NCBI GenBank assembly: GCA_008729055.1
Contig: SDUX01000008.1
Coordinates: 3,063,756 to 3,127,755 of the forward strand
DNA from: Pyropia haitanensis
Taxonomy: Eukaryota; Rhodophyta; Bangiophyceae; Bangiales; Bangiaceae
Direction of reading: 5' to 3'
DNA: 64,000 nucleotides
Both the position numbers and the translations under genes were made by a program. Shown here piece after piece: positions 22,240 to 33,838 of this stretch (position 1 is its first letter; each line of letters starts with the position of its first letter). Under the pieces are notes generated by a model that was not told the DNA's origin, made no database searches, and was given only the letters and a program-made list of their open reading frames with translations.

Positions 22240-23324
22240 GCGCGGCTGCTGGGCGCGCGCGGCGGGCGCGGTGGGGGATGCTCCGGGGCGTTTTGATTCT
22301 TTTCTTTTTTGTTGCATGTCCACTGTTTTTTTTTGGTTCGTTGTTTCTGCTGTCCACCGTCTGGGTGCCACTGTGTGGCTGTTGCTGCTTTTGTACGTAC
22401 GTGTCGTCTTCTCGTGTCTCGTTTTCTCTCCCGTCGGAGTGCCTGGGGAGTGGGTGTGGCCTTGTCGGATGGCCTTTCGGGTGGTGGTCACTGTACAGGA
22501 CAGCCGGTTCGTTGTTCACCTCTTCTCGCTCGGTCGCCACTCCTGCCTGTGCATCCACGTCCCAGCGGGCCTCCTGTTTGCGCCTGGTGACCACCACGCG
22601 GTGGGTTGGCAGCCGGTGGTCTGGGTGTCAGGTGCGGCTACGGCGGCGCTCAGCGTCCAACGCAGGGCACCCTGGCCGTTGCCAGCACCCCACACAGGGA
22701 GCGCCCCAAGGAGAGCAGCTGCACAAGTTTCCCCGTGCGGGTGGCGCGCCCGCCACGCATCGGGCGACGGCAAGGTCGCGACGGCGACCACGGAGCGGCC
22801 CCTCGTCGGCGTCATCCACTCCCGCCACGCCATGACAAGCACTGATAGCAGGGCGTGGCCAGCCGCAGACGCGCCCATCGCGCCCCGCACACATGGGTCG
22901 CCAGCCTGGCATCCGTGCCGGGGGACTGTCGCCACCACCTCGCGGTCGCTGCCGCTATTTGTCAGCTGCGTCGGCCGACGTCACCGCGTGTCGGGCTCGG
23001 AGCGACTCGGCCGTGCCGGTCCTTTGGTCACGCCTCGTGAGTTTGACAACAACGCCACGTGGCGTACTTGATTCCGTTTCAAATACCTGTCTCATCCGGC
23101 GAGGCCGCGGTGATCCCTTTTTCGCGACGTCGAGGTCGTTCCAGGTTGGCGGGAGGCGTTGCTCGCGTCAAGTCACCGCGACGGGCAGGTCACTGTGGCG
23201 GCCTCGACCCGCGCGCGCTGCCCCGCCGTCACTGTACCCCCTCTGCGGTGCGCCTGAACTGGCGCGGGCCGTTCTCTCCTTTTTTCTGCTCGCTGGTGTT
23301 TTCGCTTCCTCCTGCCGCGCGACC
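22240..23324. other. Intergenic region between the zinc-finger and pyruvate kinase genes
   Basis: The first 300 bp are T-rich, consistent with a 3' UTR. The rest is mixed-composition GC-rich DNA with ORFs that show no family. It contains the pyruvate kinase promoter; no elements were identified. Confidence 0.4.
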
Positions 23325-25460
23325 ATGGCGACCGCCTTTGTGCCCGCCGCGGGCGTCACCCCCCTCCGCCGCGGCCGCGCGCCGGTCGCGTCGGCCCAGC
23401 CGCCGCGCGCGGTGGCCGCCGCGGCGAGCGCCCTCCATGGCCGCCGCGTCATGGCGGCGGCGCCGTCGCCAGCGGCCGCCGCGCCAGCCGGGCCGACGAT
23501 GCAGGTGTCGTCGCCGGCGGGGGCCAAGCTCGCCGACATGCTCGACTCGTACCCCCGCGAGCTGCGCGCCGCGCTGCTGCTGCTGCCCGAGGACGCGGAC
23601 ATCACGCCCGTTGGTGGGCGGCACACCAAGATCATGGCCACCATTGGCCCGTCCGCGTGCGACGCGCCGGCGCTGCTGCGCCTGGCGGCGGGCGGGATGG
23701 ACCTGGCGCGGCTCAACCTGTCGCACGGGGACTTTGCGTTCCACGAGCGGGTCGTCGCGACCATCCGGGACATCAATGTCAACTCGCCGTTTGTGGTGGC
23801 GACCATGTTTGACCTCGGCTCCCTCGACTCGGTGCGGCTGGGCGAGTTTTCCCGCGCGCCCGCGCTCGCCAAGGACGACACGTTTACGCTCACCGTCCGG
23901 CACTTGCCCGAGTACTCGCCGTCCATGTCGGAGGTGTCGTACGACGGGTTTATCCACGTGGCCGAGGTGGGCGACACCGTGTCGGCGCAGTCCGAGACGG
24001 GCGCGTACGTGGAGATGACCGTCACCGACCTGACCGCCACCGACGTTGTGTGCCGCGTCACCGTGCCGGGCGCGCTGCGGTCGCGGGGTGCGCTCAGCAT
24101 CCGCGGCAAGTCGCTGTCCTCGTCTGGCCAGGGCGGGCCCGCCGCGCGGTCGGCCGGGGAGGAGGGCGTCGACGGCGCGGACGTGGACTTTAACGCGTCC
24201 ATCGCCTACTCGGTGCTGGGGTGCCCGCCCGACGAGCTGGAGTTTGCCATCCGCCAGCGCGTCGAGTACATTGCGCTGTCGTTTGTGGAGAGCGCCGACA
24301 CGGTGCTGGCGGTGCGGCGGCTGCTTGCACGGCGGGGCGCCAACATTGGGGTGGTGGCCAAAATCGAGTCGGCCGACGGGCTGCGGAACCTCGAGTCGAT
24401 TGTCGCGGCGGCGGACGCAATTATGGTGGCCCGCGGGGACCTCGGCACGGCCATCCCCTTTGAGCTGGTCCCGTCGTGGCAGGCGCGCATCGCGGACGTG
24501 TGCCGCCGGCACGGCAAGGCGTGCATGGTGTCGACGCACTTCCTCGAGTCGATGGTGCTCTACCCGACGCCGACGCGCGCCGAGGTGACGGACATGACGG
24601 AGGTGGTCAAGCAGCGCGCCGACGCGCTGGTGCTCACCGCCGAGACCGCGTCGGGCCGGTTCCCGTTCAAGGCGCTCGCGACGATGCACGCGGTGCTGAT
24701 GCGGACGGAGGGGGCGGTGCGGGCGCGGCTGGTCGAGACCCGCCGCGGGGTCCTCGCCGGCGCCGCCGACACGCCCGCCCTTGTCACCGACGACGAGTGG
24801 TGGGAGTCGGGCGTTGGCAGCGTCGCCGAGTCCATCGCCGCGTCCGCGGCGGAGCTGGCCAACGCGCGCGCCGCGAGCGCCATCCTCGTCTTTACACAAA
24901 AGGGGCTGATGGCGTCGCTCGTGTCGCGGTACCGGCCGGACGCGCCCGTCTTTGCGTTTACGCCCACCCCGACCGTGCGCAACAAGCTGACGATGCTCTA
25001 CGGCGTGCGGCCGTTCCGGCTCGAATTTCAAGAGGACTCGGAGGCGACCATCAGCGCCGCGCTGGAGGTGCTCAAGGAGCGCCACGCGGTCACCGTCGGC
25101 GAGGAGATTATTGTGGTCGCCGACGTGCTGGGCGGCTCCCACGGCGCGTCGGACGCGGACTGCCGGCGGGTGTTTGCCGAGGTGGCCCGCGGGCGGGGCG
25201 CGTCGAGCCTGTCCGCGACGGACGTGGTGCTGGCGCTGCGCAAGCTCCGCCTCAAGGTGTCGGATAAGCTCGAGGCGGCGCTGCGGATGCGCACCATTGA
25301 CGTGGCCGACGCGACGAGTGAGATGAGCGTCCTCCGTGCGCGGCCGCCGGCCGAGTCGTCGAGCAGCAAGAGCGGCGAGCGCTACGACTATGACCGCTTC
25401 AAGGCGATTGTCGCCGACGCGGTGGAGGTTGTCCACACCGTCCAGATGCGGCCGGTCTAG
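23325..25460 (+). CDS. Divergent pyruvate kinase, probably plastid-targeted
   Basis: 711-aa single-exon protein. The ATG at 23325 has a strong context (GCGACCATGG) and begins an Ala/Arg/Ser-rich leader of about 60 residues like a plastid transit peptide. Pyruvate kinase blocks follow in order: TKIMATIGPS (101-110), GMDLARLNLSHG (124-135), a B domain, VEYIALSFV, KIESADGLRN with K346 and the Mg ligand E348, IMVARGDLG with D372, STHFLESM and PTRAEVTDM, LTAETASGRFP, then a C-terminal domain. The segment at 161-175 (MFDLGSLDSVRLGEF) replaces the usual LDTKGPEIRTG. The expected role is phosphoenolpyruvate plus ADP to pyruvate plus ATP; given the altered block, reduced or altered activity is possible. 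Its 3' end faces TRM61 at 430 bp. A decayed partial copy lies at about 60.3-60.6 kb. Confidence 0.88.
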   Translation: MATAFVPAAGVTPLRRGRAPVASAQPPRAVAAAASALHGRRVMAAAPSPAAAAPAGPTMQVSSPAGAKLADMLDSYPRELRAALLLLPEDADITPVGGRHTKIMATIGPSACDAPALLRLAAGGMDLARLNLSHGDFAFHERVVATIRDINVNSPFVVATMFDLGSLDSVRLGEFSRAPALAKDDTFTLTVRHLPEYSPSMSEVSYDGFIHVAEVGDTVSAQSETGAYVEMTVTDLTATDVVCRVTVPGALRSRGALSIRGKSLSSSGQGGPAARSAGEEGVDGADVDFNASIAYSVLGCPPDELEFAIRQRVEYIALSFVESADTVLAVRRLLARRGANIGVVAKIESADGLRNLESIVAAADAIMVARGDLGTAIPFELVPSWQARIADVCRRHGKACMVSTHFLESMVLYPTPTRAEVTDMTEVVKQRADALVLTAETASGRFPFKALATMHAVLMRTEGAVRARLVETRRGVLAGAADTPALVTDDEWWESGVGSVAESIAASAAELANARAASAILVFTQKGLMASLVSRYRPDAPVFAFTPTPTVRNKLTMLYGVRPFRLEFQEDSEATISAALEVLKERHAVTVGEEIIVVADVLGGSHGASDADCRRVFAEVARGRGASSLSATDVVLALRKLRLKVSDKLEAALRMRTIDVADATSEMSVLRARPPAESSSSKSGERYDYDRFKAIVADAVEVVHTVQMRPV

Positions 25461-25890
25461 TTTGGGCGGGGGGAGCCCGAACCGGCTGGGGTAGAGAGGA
25501 GAGGCGGGAGGGGGGGGAGGGGGGTGGGGGGGGGTAGAGGGGTAGGGGGGTGGGCAGGACCTAGGGGGGGACTAGCTTTGCAGAGCCAGCGGAGAGGGGG
25601 ACGCCACCGGCCGGTCCCCCGTAGCTGTCGCGCGGGCCCCGTGCCCTGCTATTACTCGCGCGCGGGTGGGCTGTTCTTGTATTTATCTCGCCATGTGCAG
25701 CGGTGCACGCGGCCGCGACCCGTTCCATGCGGGGGTCCTGGCGCCGCCGCGCCCGCCGCAGTGGCGGCCTGGTAGTTTCGCGGCAGCTCCCACGCGGCGC
25801 CCCGATGCCCTCCACTCCCCCCCCCCCCCCCCCCCCCCCGCCCTGCCTGCCACTGCCTGCCAGCGCGCCTGCCGGCACCCCCGCCTCTGT

Positions 25891-27551
25891 TCATTCCGGG
25901 TTGCACCGCCGCGCAAACGTGAGGTAGCTGGTGTGGCCCTTGACGTTGGGCTGCGGCCGGCACAGGACGGGCCCCGGCTCGGGCAGCGTCGCGGGCTTGT
26001 CCGACGCGAGCCCGCCCATCGCCTCGTCGGCGGCGGCCGGCCGCGGCCGCCGGACGCCGCGGCCGCCCATTGTATCGTCGACTGGGGGGGGGGGGGTGCG
26101 GCCGCCACCGCCGGTGGCGCGTGCGTGCCGCCGTCGCCGGCGGTATCCGCGCCGTCGGTGGCGCCGTCGACGCTGGCGGCGGCGGGTGCGCCGCTGTTGG
26201 GCGACGGGGTCGATGCCGCCTCCTCTGCTGGCCCGCCGTCGCGCCGCGGCGCTGCCTCCCCTCCCGCCCCCGCCGCGGCCGGCGCACCTTCCCCGGCCGC
26301 GGGCGACACCCCATTCGCGGGCGCCTCTGCTCCCCTTCCCCCCCCCCCCTCCCCCGCCTCCGCCTCCGCCGCCGCCTCCGCCGCCGCCGCCGTCGCCGCC
26401 GCCTCTGTCGCCGCCGCCGCCGCCGCCGTCGCCGCCGCCTCCCGCCGCTGCCGCTTGAGCCGCCCGCTCCCACTATTCGTCACCGCCACGCCCATCGTCT
26501 CGTCCAAGCTCTGCAGCTCCGCCTCGTACGTGTCCCACACGCGCACCGTGCACGTGAGCGTCTCGGCCGAGTGCCACACGGCCGGCGCCGCGGCGAGCGC
26601 CGCGACCGTCCGCGCCACCTGCTCGATGCACGGCGAGAAGCAGCACAGCCGCCCGTCGGGCGCGAGCGCCCGCCCCGCCTCGGCGAGCACCCCCGCCGGG
26701 TCGGGGAGGTCCAAAAACACCGCGTCGGCAGACCCGTCCGGGACGCCCACAAAGCCGTCGGCGGCCACGTCCACCCCGCCGTGGCCCGCAATGACGGCCG
26801 CGACGCCGAGCGCGGCAAAGTCCGCCGCCGCCGCCGCGGCGCGGCCCGCGTGAAAGTCGTACGTGTGCACCCGGCCGGTCGGCGCGACCGCCGCGGCGAG
26901 CGGCACCGTCAGGCCGCCCGAGCCGGTGCCCGCCTCGACGACGACCGCGCCGGGGGTGAGCTCCAGCTTGAGCCCAATGAGCGCCGCGTCGTGGGGGTAG
27001 ACGACCTGCGTGCGGTGGAGGAGGGCGGCGGGCCACAGCGTCGGCGACGGGCGGAGGGCAAAGACAAAGCCCGAGCCGACGCGCCGGCCGGCCGGGCGCG
27101 GCCCCCCCCCAGCGGCTCCGCCTCCTCCTCCTCCTCCTCCTCCTCCTCCTCCTCCTCCTCCTCCTCCTCCTCCCCCTCCCCCGCCGCCGCCTCCTCCTCC
27201 TTCCCCCCCCACCCCGCCGCCGCCCTCCCCACCGCTGCCGCCACTGCCCTGCCGGGCGTCGCCCGCAGCAGCGGCCGCCGCGCCCGGCCGGGTCGCCGCG
27301 AGCCACCGCCGGCCGAGCGGCCGGCCGAGGAGGCTGGCGGTGAGGAAGCGGCCAAACTTGTTGTGCACGTCCCCGCCGCGGGCGAGCGTCGCGACCGTCG
27401 CGGTGCCGGCGCGCTCGACAATGATGGCCGTGTCGCCAGGCGCGGCGGCCGCGTGCGCCGCTGCGGGGAGGGGGTTGATGGTGGGGGGGGGGGCGCCGGG
27501 GGGGGGCCCCGCCGCCGCCGCCGCGGCCGCCTCAAAGGCCGCGCGGAGCAT
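25891..27551 (-). CDS. TRM61: tRNA (adenine-58-N1)-methyltransferase catalytic subunit, frame change at a G/C homopolymer
   Basis: The product methylates A58 in the T loop of tRNAs as the catalytic partner of TRM6. From the ATG at 27551 the N-terminal domain (DTAIIVERAG, NKFGRF) is followed by a Gly-rich insert, then the Rossmann core: PTLWPAALLHRTQVVYPHDA, VVVEAGTGSGGLT (motif I), TYDFH, AVFLDLPDP and CFSPCIEQV, all family hallmarks. After an Ala/Glu/Pro-rich linker, the family C-terminal block KGHTSYLTFARR with stop at 25891 is in a different frame from the core. The switch is at a 13-nt run (G on the plus strand, 26084-26096). Staying in the original frame would give a low-complexity tail to 25683 that lacks this block. 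It converges on pyruvate kinase. A partial decayed copy is at about 59.7-60.0 kb. Confidence 0.88.
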
Positions 27552-28668
27552 GGCGGCGGCGGGGGGGGGGGGGGGGTTGCCGGGGTGGGGAGGCAAGGGT
27601 GTGGCAGGGGGGAGCAGGAGGGAGACGTGGGAGGGGGGGCGGCCGCGAGGGGGGGGGGGGGGGGGACCGAAAGGGGGGGGGGGAAAGACACTGGCGCGCG
27701 ACGCGAGAAACATACGAGGGGGAGGGGACAGACCGGCGGGGAGGACGCCACGAGCGGGGGGGAGGCGCAGCGCGCGGCCGACGCAGCGGCGGGGATGCAG
27801 CAGCCAGAGGGGCGCGTACTGTACAGCGGGGGCGTGGCGCCCGTCGCCGGCCGCGGCCGGTGGCCGCGCCGCCGCGGGCACACTGGCCGGCGGGCGGCGG
27901 CGGCGGCGGCCGCGGCGGCGGCGCGGCGCGCCCGCGCGGGCGCGGGATCCCGTCTGCCGGGTGCCGCCCGCCACGTGGCCGGGGACGCCCGCCGCCGGCC
28001 GCCGCCGCCCGCCGTCGGCCGCGGCTGGCGGGGCGGCGGCGGCGGCGGCGGCCGCCGCCGCCGCCGCCGCCGCCACGGTGAGAAGCCCCGCCCACGGCCC
28101 GTACCGGTACGGACACCCCCACCGCTACCGCTACCGCTACTGTACCGCCACCGCCACCGCTACCGCCACTGCTATCGCCACCGCCACCGCCGTGCGGGCC
28201 TTTTTTTTTTTCTCGTTTTGTTTGTCTTCCCCTTCATGGGCGTGCCGGTGGTACGAACCAGCTGGGCCGGTGGGCGGGTGGGGGGCGAGAGGCGGACGGA
28301 GGCGCTGCCCGGCGTGGCGCTACGGCGGCGGCGGCACTGGCTGGCCGCCACGCCGCTGGCGGCCACGCCGCTGGGCGATAACGAAAACGATTAGGCGGCG
28401 GCCAAAAAAAAAAAAAAAAACCCAACAGGGGGGGGAGGGGGGTTGGGGGGGGAGGCGGTGCAGGCACGACCACCCAACGCGGCGGCCGCCGCGCCCGCAC
28501 GCACCGGCTGGCGTCCCGCCAGCGGCCCGCCGCGGCCACCCCGCCGCCCCTTCCCCCCCCCCCGCCCCCCAACCTCGCAGCCGCCCCCCCCACCCACACC
28601 ACCAGCCGGCACCCCCTTGCCTCTTGCCCGGCCACCCCTCAACGCACAACCGACAGCCGGGGCGGTCG
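27552..28668. other. GC-rich low-complexity region with poly-A/T tracts
   Basis: Contains long G runs (27558-27685), GCC arrays (28020-28080), a CCGCTA/CCGCCA array (28120-28190), then poly-T at 28200-28211 and poly-A at 28404-28420. A 1077-codon plus-strand ORF and several minus-strand ORFs cross it, but all are compositionally biased. No gene is supported. Confidence 0.45.
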
Positions 28669-30558
28669 CTACCACCACCGCCGCGGGGGCACCCCCCCGA
28701 CGCCGCCACCACCCGCCGTCCCCGCCGCCGCCGCGCACGGGGACAGCGCCAGCAGCGGCGGCAGCACCACCCGCCGGACCGTGACACGGGCGGCGGTGGT
28801 GGGGGTGGCCGGTGGTGGTGGTGGTGGTGGTGGTGCCGCCGCCGCCGCCGCCGCCGCCGCTGCTGCTGCCGCCACTGGCTCCGCGGCCGCCGGCCGCCGC
28901 GGCCGCCAGGATGTCCCGGGAGGGGAGGCGCCGCCGCCGTCACGGCCCCCCCCACCGACGGCGGCACCGTCAACGTCCGTAGCTCCTGCCGGGTGCGCAC
29001 GGTACGCCCGCGGGTGACCCGGGGCGGCGGTGACGGGCTGCACCCCGGGGCGGGAGCGGCGCGGGGGCGGCGACCGCCGCGTCCGCTTTGGCGGTGGCGG
29101 CGATGCCGGCGGCGGTGGTGGTGGCAGCAGCGCCGGTGGCGGCGGCGGTGGTGGCGGCGGGCGGGTGGCGGCGGCCCAGGCGTGGGCGGGGGAGAGGAGC
29201 TCGCGGCGGAGGGGCGGCGGCCGGCCCGGCGGCCGGCCAGCCGCCATGCCCGCCCCGGCAGACGGGCGGTGCGGGGACGGGGCCGCCGCGGCGGCGGCCG
29301 ACGCGGCTGCCGCCGCACCGCGGCTGCCCCTCACCGGCCACGCCGTCCACAGCCGTGCACCGGCGGCGGTGGTGGCCGTCCAGCCGTGGCCAGCCGCCCT
29401 GCGTGGGGGGCGCGCGGTGCTCGCCGCGGAGACGCTCCCCGGCCCGCCCGTGGGGGTCCCCGCCGGCGGCGATGGCGGCGGCGGCGGCAGCGGCGGCGGC
29501 GGCGCGGATGGCAAAGGGGAGGTCGTCCCCGAGCCGTCGTTGGCGGAAAGGAGCAGGTGTGGCGCACTGGGGGTGGTGGTGGCGGCGGCGGCGGCGGACG
29601 CCCACCTGTCGGGCGGGGCGGTGGGGTTCCTCTCAGGGGAACCTGCGGTGCGTCCCGGGTCGCTGGAACCGCCGCCGCTACTGCTGCCGCCGCTGCGGCT
29701 GCTGCCGCGGCTATGGCCGCCCGCAGCGACCTCCCCATCGACAATACCGTCGCCGCCGCCGTGCGGCGGATCCTGGCGGTCGGGTTTGCCTGGCCTCTCG
29801 CCTGGCCGCCGTCGCCGCCGCTGTCGCCGCGCCGTCCGTGGCAGCGACGACGGCGCCACCGTGCAGCAGCCCCGCCGCGCGCACGCGGACCGCAGCGCGT
29901 GCGCGGGGGCGGGGGTGTCGCCGCCGTTGCCGTCACCGCCACCGCCGCCGTCACCGCCGTAGCCGCTGCCACCGCCGCCGCCGCCGCCGTCGCTGCCGTC
30001 ACGGCGCTCACCACCAGCGCCGCGGGCGTTGCCACTGCCGCTGCTGCAGTCGCGGTCGCCGCCGCCTCGGCCGTCGCCGCCGCCGCCACCACCGTCGCGC
30101 CCGCCGGTGGTTTTGCCAGTGCCAACGGCTGGAGCGGGCGGGGGAACCAGCGCGGGCGGGTGGCGTCGCCCGCAGCGGGGGGGGCAGGGGCGCGGGGAGG
30201 CGGGCGGGTGTGCACCCCGTGCAGTCTGGGTGACACCTGTTGATGGTGGCTGATGTCGAGACGAGCGTCGCGGCGGCCGACGTGGGGGTGGCCGTGCCAA
30301 GCCCGGGGGGCTGGGCAGGGGCGGCGGTGACCGGCCAATGGGTGGTGAGCTCCCGGTGGAGGGGGAGACGGAAGGGTAGCGGCGGAGATGTTGGCCGCTG
30401 TGGCTGGTGGCAGCCACGGTAGCGGCGGAGGCGGCAGCGGAGAGTAGAGACGACGCACCTCCGCGGGGAGTCGGTGTCGGGGATGAGGGGCTCCAGAAGG
30501 AACCCGGGCCGGCGCCGACGCGTCGCCGCTTGAGGGGAGATGGTGCCATGTCTGCCAA
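28669..30558 (-). CDS. Candidate disordered nuclear-type protein (low confidence)
   Basis: This minus-strand frame is open for 629 codons. Its first 60 residues look like genuine protein (MADMAPSPLKRRRVGAG, with a nuclear-localisation-like KRRR, then Ser/Thr-rich sequence), and it begins where base composition changes near 30560. The remainder is Pro/Ser/Gly/Ala-rich and contains no domain. Plus-strand frames over 29.0-30.2 kb are also open, so strand choice is not secure, and introns could be present. Only the N-terminal segment is argued for here. Confidence 0.3.
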   Translation of the reverse strand: MADMAPSPLKRRRVGAGPGSFWSPSSPTPTPRGGASSLLSAAASAATVAATSHSGQHLRRYPSVSPSTGSSPPIGRSPPPLPSPPGLARPPPRRPPRRSSRHQPPSTGVTQTARGAHPPASPRPCPPRCGRRHPPALVPPPAPAVGTGKTTGGRDGGGGGGDGRGGGDRDCSSGSGNARGAGGERRDGSDGGGGGGGSGYGGDGGGGGDGNGGDTPAPAHALRSACARRGCCTVAPSSLPRTARRQRRRRRPGERPGKPDRQDPPHGGGDGIVDGEVAAGGHSRGSSRSGGSSSGGGSSDPGRTAGSPERNPTAPPDRWASAAAAATTTPSAPHLLLSANDGSGTTSPLPSAPPPPLPPPPPSPPAGTPTGGPGSVSAASTARPPRRAAGHGWTATTAAGARLWTAWPVRGSRGAAAAASAAAAAAPSPHRPSAGAGMAAGRPPGRPPPLRRELLSPAHAWAAATRPPPPPPPPPALLPPPPPPASPPPPKRTRRSPPPRRSRPGVQPVTAAPGHPRAYRAHPAGATDVDGAAVGGGGRDGGGASPPGTSWRPRRPAAAEPVAAAAAAAAAAAAAPPPPPPPPATPTTAARVTVRRVVLPPLLALSPCAAAAGTAGGGGVGGVPPRRWW

Positions 30559-33500
30559 AAGGAGCCCCGTGTTGTTTGCTACAGCTCAAGCAGGGAGAGC
30601 ACGGCTTGGACAGGAGATGCTGGCACAGGAGCGGCTTGCAGGGTCCCCTGCGAGTTGCCGGGGAACATGCGCAGGCGAGAGCGTCCCCTCGGCCGTCAAA
30701 CAACCACCACCACCGTGGCAGCACGCCCGGTGCGCAACGGTACCGTCCGGTGGAAGGGGCATGCAAGGCAAAGGACAGACACCCTCAGTGGAGACACCTG
30801 GCGTCCAGCCAGTGCCGCCAGGCCAGAAGGAAGAGAATAGACCGAACTGGGAGAGGGCCGCGCGTACCCGCAAAGGCTGCGGCGGGGTCTGGTGCGGGCC
30901 GACCCTTTCCCGCTGCGGGGGAGGTAGCTGTCCCAACAGCGGTGTTGCAAGGGCAACACAAGTAGAGCGAACCCAGACTCGACGCCGGGGGCCCGGCCTG
31001 CGCCGTGTCGGCGTTGACGGGTGACACAGGCGGTGTCGTCTGTATGCCCCTATCCCTTTGCCCCGCTGGCCGGGCATGGGCAGGAGAGGGCCACGCGGAT
31101 CTGCGTGGTCACGTACTTGGGATATTTAAACGTTTGAAACGGTCCAATCCACTCACGCACTTTTACTTTGTCAGATAGTCGTAGGCATGCGATGCACACG
31201 TGGTAACATGCTTTGAAGCAAGGATGAATTGATTGTGTTAATGGGGAAATGGTCATCGACTGCCAACGGCCACTCGGCTCTGAACCCGTGGTTCAGTCCT
31301 GCTCCACTTGTGTCCGTGTCGAGTACTATCTGGTGGCAATACAGCCCGACACGCTTACAGCTCGTCGTCTATTGGTCATGGTGTGATCATGGAATGTGTC
31401 GGTTTGCTCGAGAATAAATGTGAAATAGCACCGTGCTGAAATGGTCGATCCTCCGCCCGGTACTTCAAGTGGCTTTCAGCTTGAATCGAGCAAGTTTGCT
31501 GCTGCCACACGGGGGGGATAGTACTGGACACTGACTGCGTTCCTGCAGGAACGAACGCAACTGCAGTGGCCGGCTCGACTTCACCACTCCGCGTCACCTG
31601 CTTGCCTTTGTGTGCCCGATTCCCTCTGGTTTCTTGCCCACGCGCAGACTGCGGACAGCTCTCCGGCGGCGGCCGTCTGCCCACGGTCAGCAGCGTGCCC
31701 ACACTGAATGCTAACAGGCCTCTCCCCTGCGCCGCCGAGCTTCATGTGTCATGCGTCTACCGGCGTCGGCGCTGGCTCGGAGGCGTGGGGAATGGCAGAC
31801 GGCGACGGGGGGTGGCAAAGAGGACGGGAAGGGGAGGAGCGTGGGGATTGTTTGAGTGGAGTGGGAGGGGGGGGGTGGGCTCGGAGCGGGTCGAGGGGGA
31901 GGCGACCGGCAATGGTCTTGACGTCGACGCATACAGCTGCGCCCTCGCCCCCATCTGGATGGGATGATCGTGCGGCCCAGTGGGGGGGGGGGGAAGGCGA
32001 TCGGCTACCTCCGCTCGCCCGTGCGCGTGCCTGCCGCCCCCCGCCGCGTCGACCAGCGTGGCGGCGGCGGCGGGTGGCTCGTGCGGCGGCCGGCGCGGCC
32101 CGTACGTGGCCGGGGGAGGGGGGGTTGGCAGCAGGAGGAGCGCCCGCCGCCAGAGAGGCTGCGTGCATTCTCTCGCCCCCCCTCCCCCCCCCACCCCTCC
32201 TGCCCGTGTGCTCTTCTGTCCCTGCGACCGTCGCCCGCCGCCTGCCTTTCTTTTCTGTTTGCTGACGAGTTTTCCATGCCGCTCGTGTGGTTGCCACTCG
32301 GGGGGGGCGCCGCCGGCCGCTACCTGGACGGAGCTGCCGGCCCGCGCCTGGGTGGGGGGTACGGTGACGGGTACCCCCTCCTCCAACGCACCCCCGCCCC
32401 CTCTGCTTGAGGTGGGGGGGCGACACGGCTGCCGCCGCGGGCTTGCCCCCCCGTCCCTCCCGGTGGTCGGGTGACGGGCGGGGGGTGAGGGGGAGGAAGC
32501 GCGGCGGGGCGGCCGGCGCATCCCTCTGACGGTGACGGGGAACCCAGTCACCCCCCCTGTCGCCATGGCGGGCGCCCGGCGGAAGCAGAGCGCTGGGGTG
32601 GTGGTGGGAGAGAGGAGGCGGGCGGTGCAGCCCGCCACCGCGCGGTCATAGGTCGCGGCGGCCCCCCCCCCCTTCCGTCCCCCCCCTCCTCCCGCCCTCG
32701 GGTCCATCGTTGGTCTCGGCCGGCGGAAGAAGCGGGGGGGGGGGGGTGCGACCGCGGTCCGTGCGCCCACCGCGACGGCGGGTGCGGCTGGGACGCGGCG
32801 CCGCCGCCGCCGCGTGGCGACTGGCAGCGTCGTCGGGGGGCCCCGCCCGGCGTGACACGCCGGCCGCCCGCGCGCGCCGGCCGCCGCGCCGCGCCGCGCC
32901 GCGGCCGCCGCCACCGTCGACGGCACCCCCACCGCCGGCGCGGCCGCGTCCGCACCGGCCCGCCAGTGTCCGCCACCGGCGGCTTGCCGTGGCAGCAGCC
33001 GCCCGCCATGGCGGGCGTCCTTGGCGTGCCTGGCGTGGCGGACGCGCCGCTCCCAGCCGCCGCTCCTCCCCCACCGCCCCTGGGCAGCGCCGCTGCTGGG
33101 TGGGGGGGGGGGCGGCAGGCGCGGCGGCCACAGCCCGGTTGCCGCTGCGGCCGGCGGCGTGCCGCTCTTGGCGCCGCGGTGGTGGTGGCCACGCTCGGCG
33201 GGCTGTGGGTGCTGGCCGCTGACCGGGGGCGGAGGGGGGTGGGGGGAGGGGGGTGGAGCGCCTGGCGGGGGTCCCATGGCGGCGGCGGTGAGGGGGATGT
33301 CCGCGGCGGTGGGCGGGGCGGTGGGGGTCGGGGGGATGGCGGTGCTGGTCCGGCTGGCGCCGCCGCCGCCGCCACGTCTGCGTCTAGTGGCGGCGGTGAG
33401 ATGAGCGTCGCACACGCCGGCGGCGTGGGAGCACCCGTCCACGCACTGCCGGCGCCGGCGACAGCGGCTGCTGCGGGTGACGGCAGCGGCGGCACGCGGG

Positions 33501-33838
33501 CGGCCGGCGCCGACTGGGGGGGGGACGCGGCCGCGCTGGCCGGGAGTGGCGTCTTTGGCGGCCGCCCCGCGGCGGTGGCGACGGCAGCAGCGGCGGCGGG
33601 CTCCATGCCGGCTCCCACCACCGTGGCTGGGTGGGTGCCGCCGCAGTCGGCGGCGGCGCCGTTGTCGTCGTCACGGACAGCGGCGGCGTCAGCAGCAGCG
33701 CCAACAATAGCCGCAGCGGCAGCGGCTGCGGCAGCAGCAGCGGCGGCGGCGGAGGCGGCGGCGTCTGGCGGCGGCTCCGCGGCGGTCGCGCCAGACACAT
33801 TTCGGGGCGTCACGCGCGGCCTGGGCGGTCTGCCGCCC
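30559..33838. other. Spacer (30.6-31.7 kb) followed by GC-rich low-complexity DNA
   Basis: The first 1.1 kb is of intermediate GC, with an AATAAA at 31413-31418 and no recognised gene. From about 31.75 kb on, the sequence is GC-rich with long G and C runs. A plus-strand frame open from 32852 leads toward the subtilase and might be its N-terminal extension; a minus-strand frame over 32548-33840 is equally open, so neither is called. Confidence 0.4.

Noticed and set aside
25683..26083. A low-complexity TRM61 tail continuing in the original frame to 25683
   Set aside because: The adjacent frame contains the family C-terminal block KGHTSYLTFARR with its own stop, so the in-frame tail is an artefact of the homopolymer.
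28200..28420. Poly-T and poly-A tracts as the ends of a retroposon
   Set aside because: No target-site duplication, no recognisable body and no similarity between the flanks was seen.
27010..30243. A 1077-codon plus-strand ORF
   Set aside because: It crosses the TRM61 core antisense and several G/C-run arrays, reads as poly-Pro, poly-Arg and poly-Ala, and has no domain. GC-rich repeat DNA lacks stop codons in many frames.
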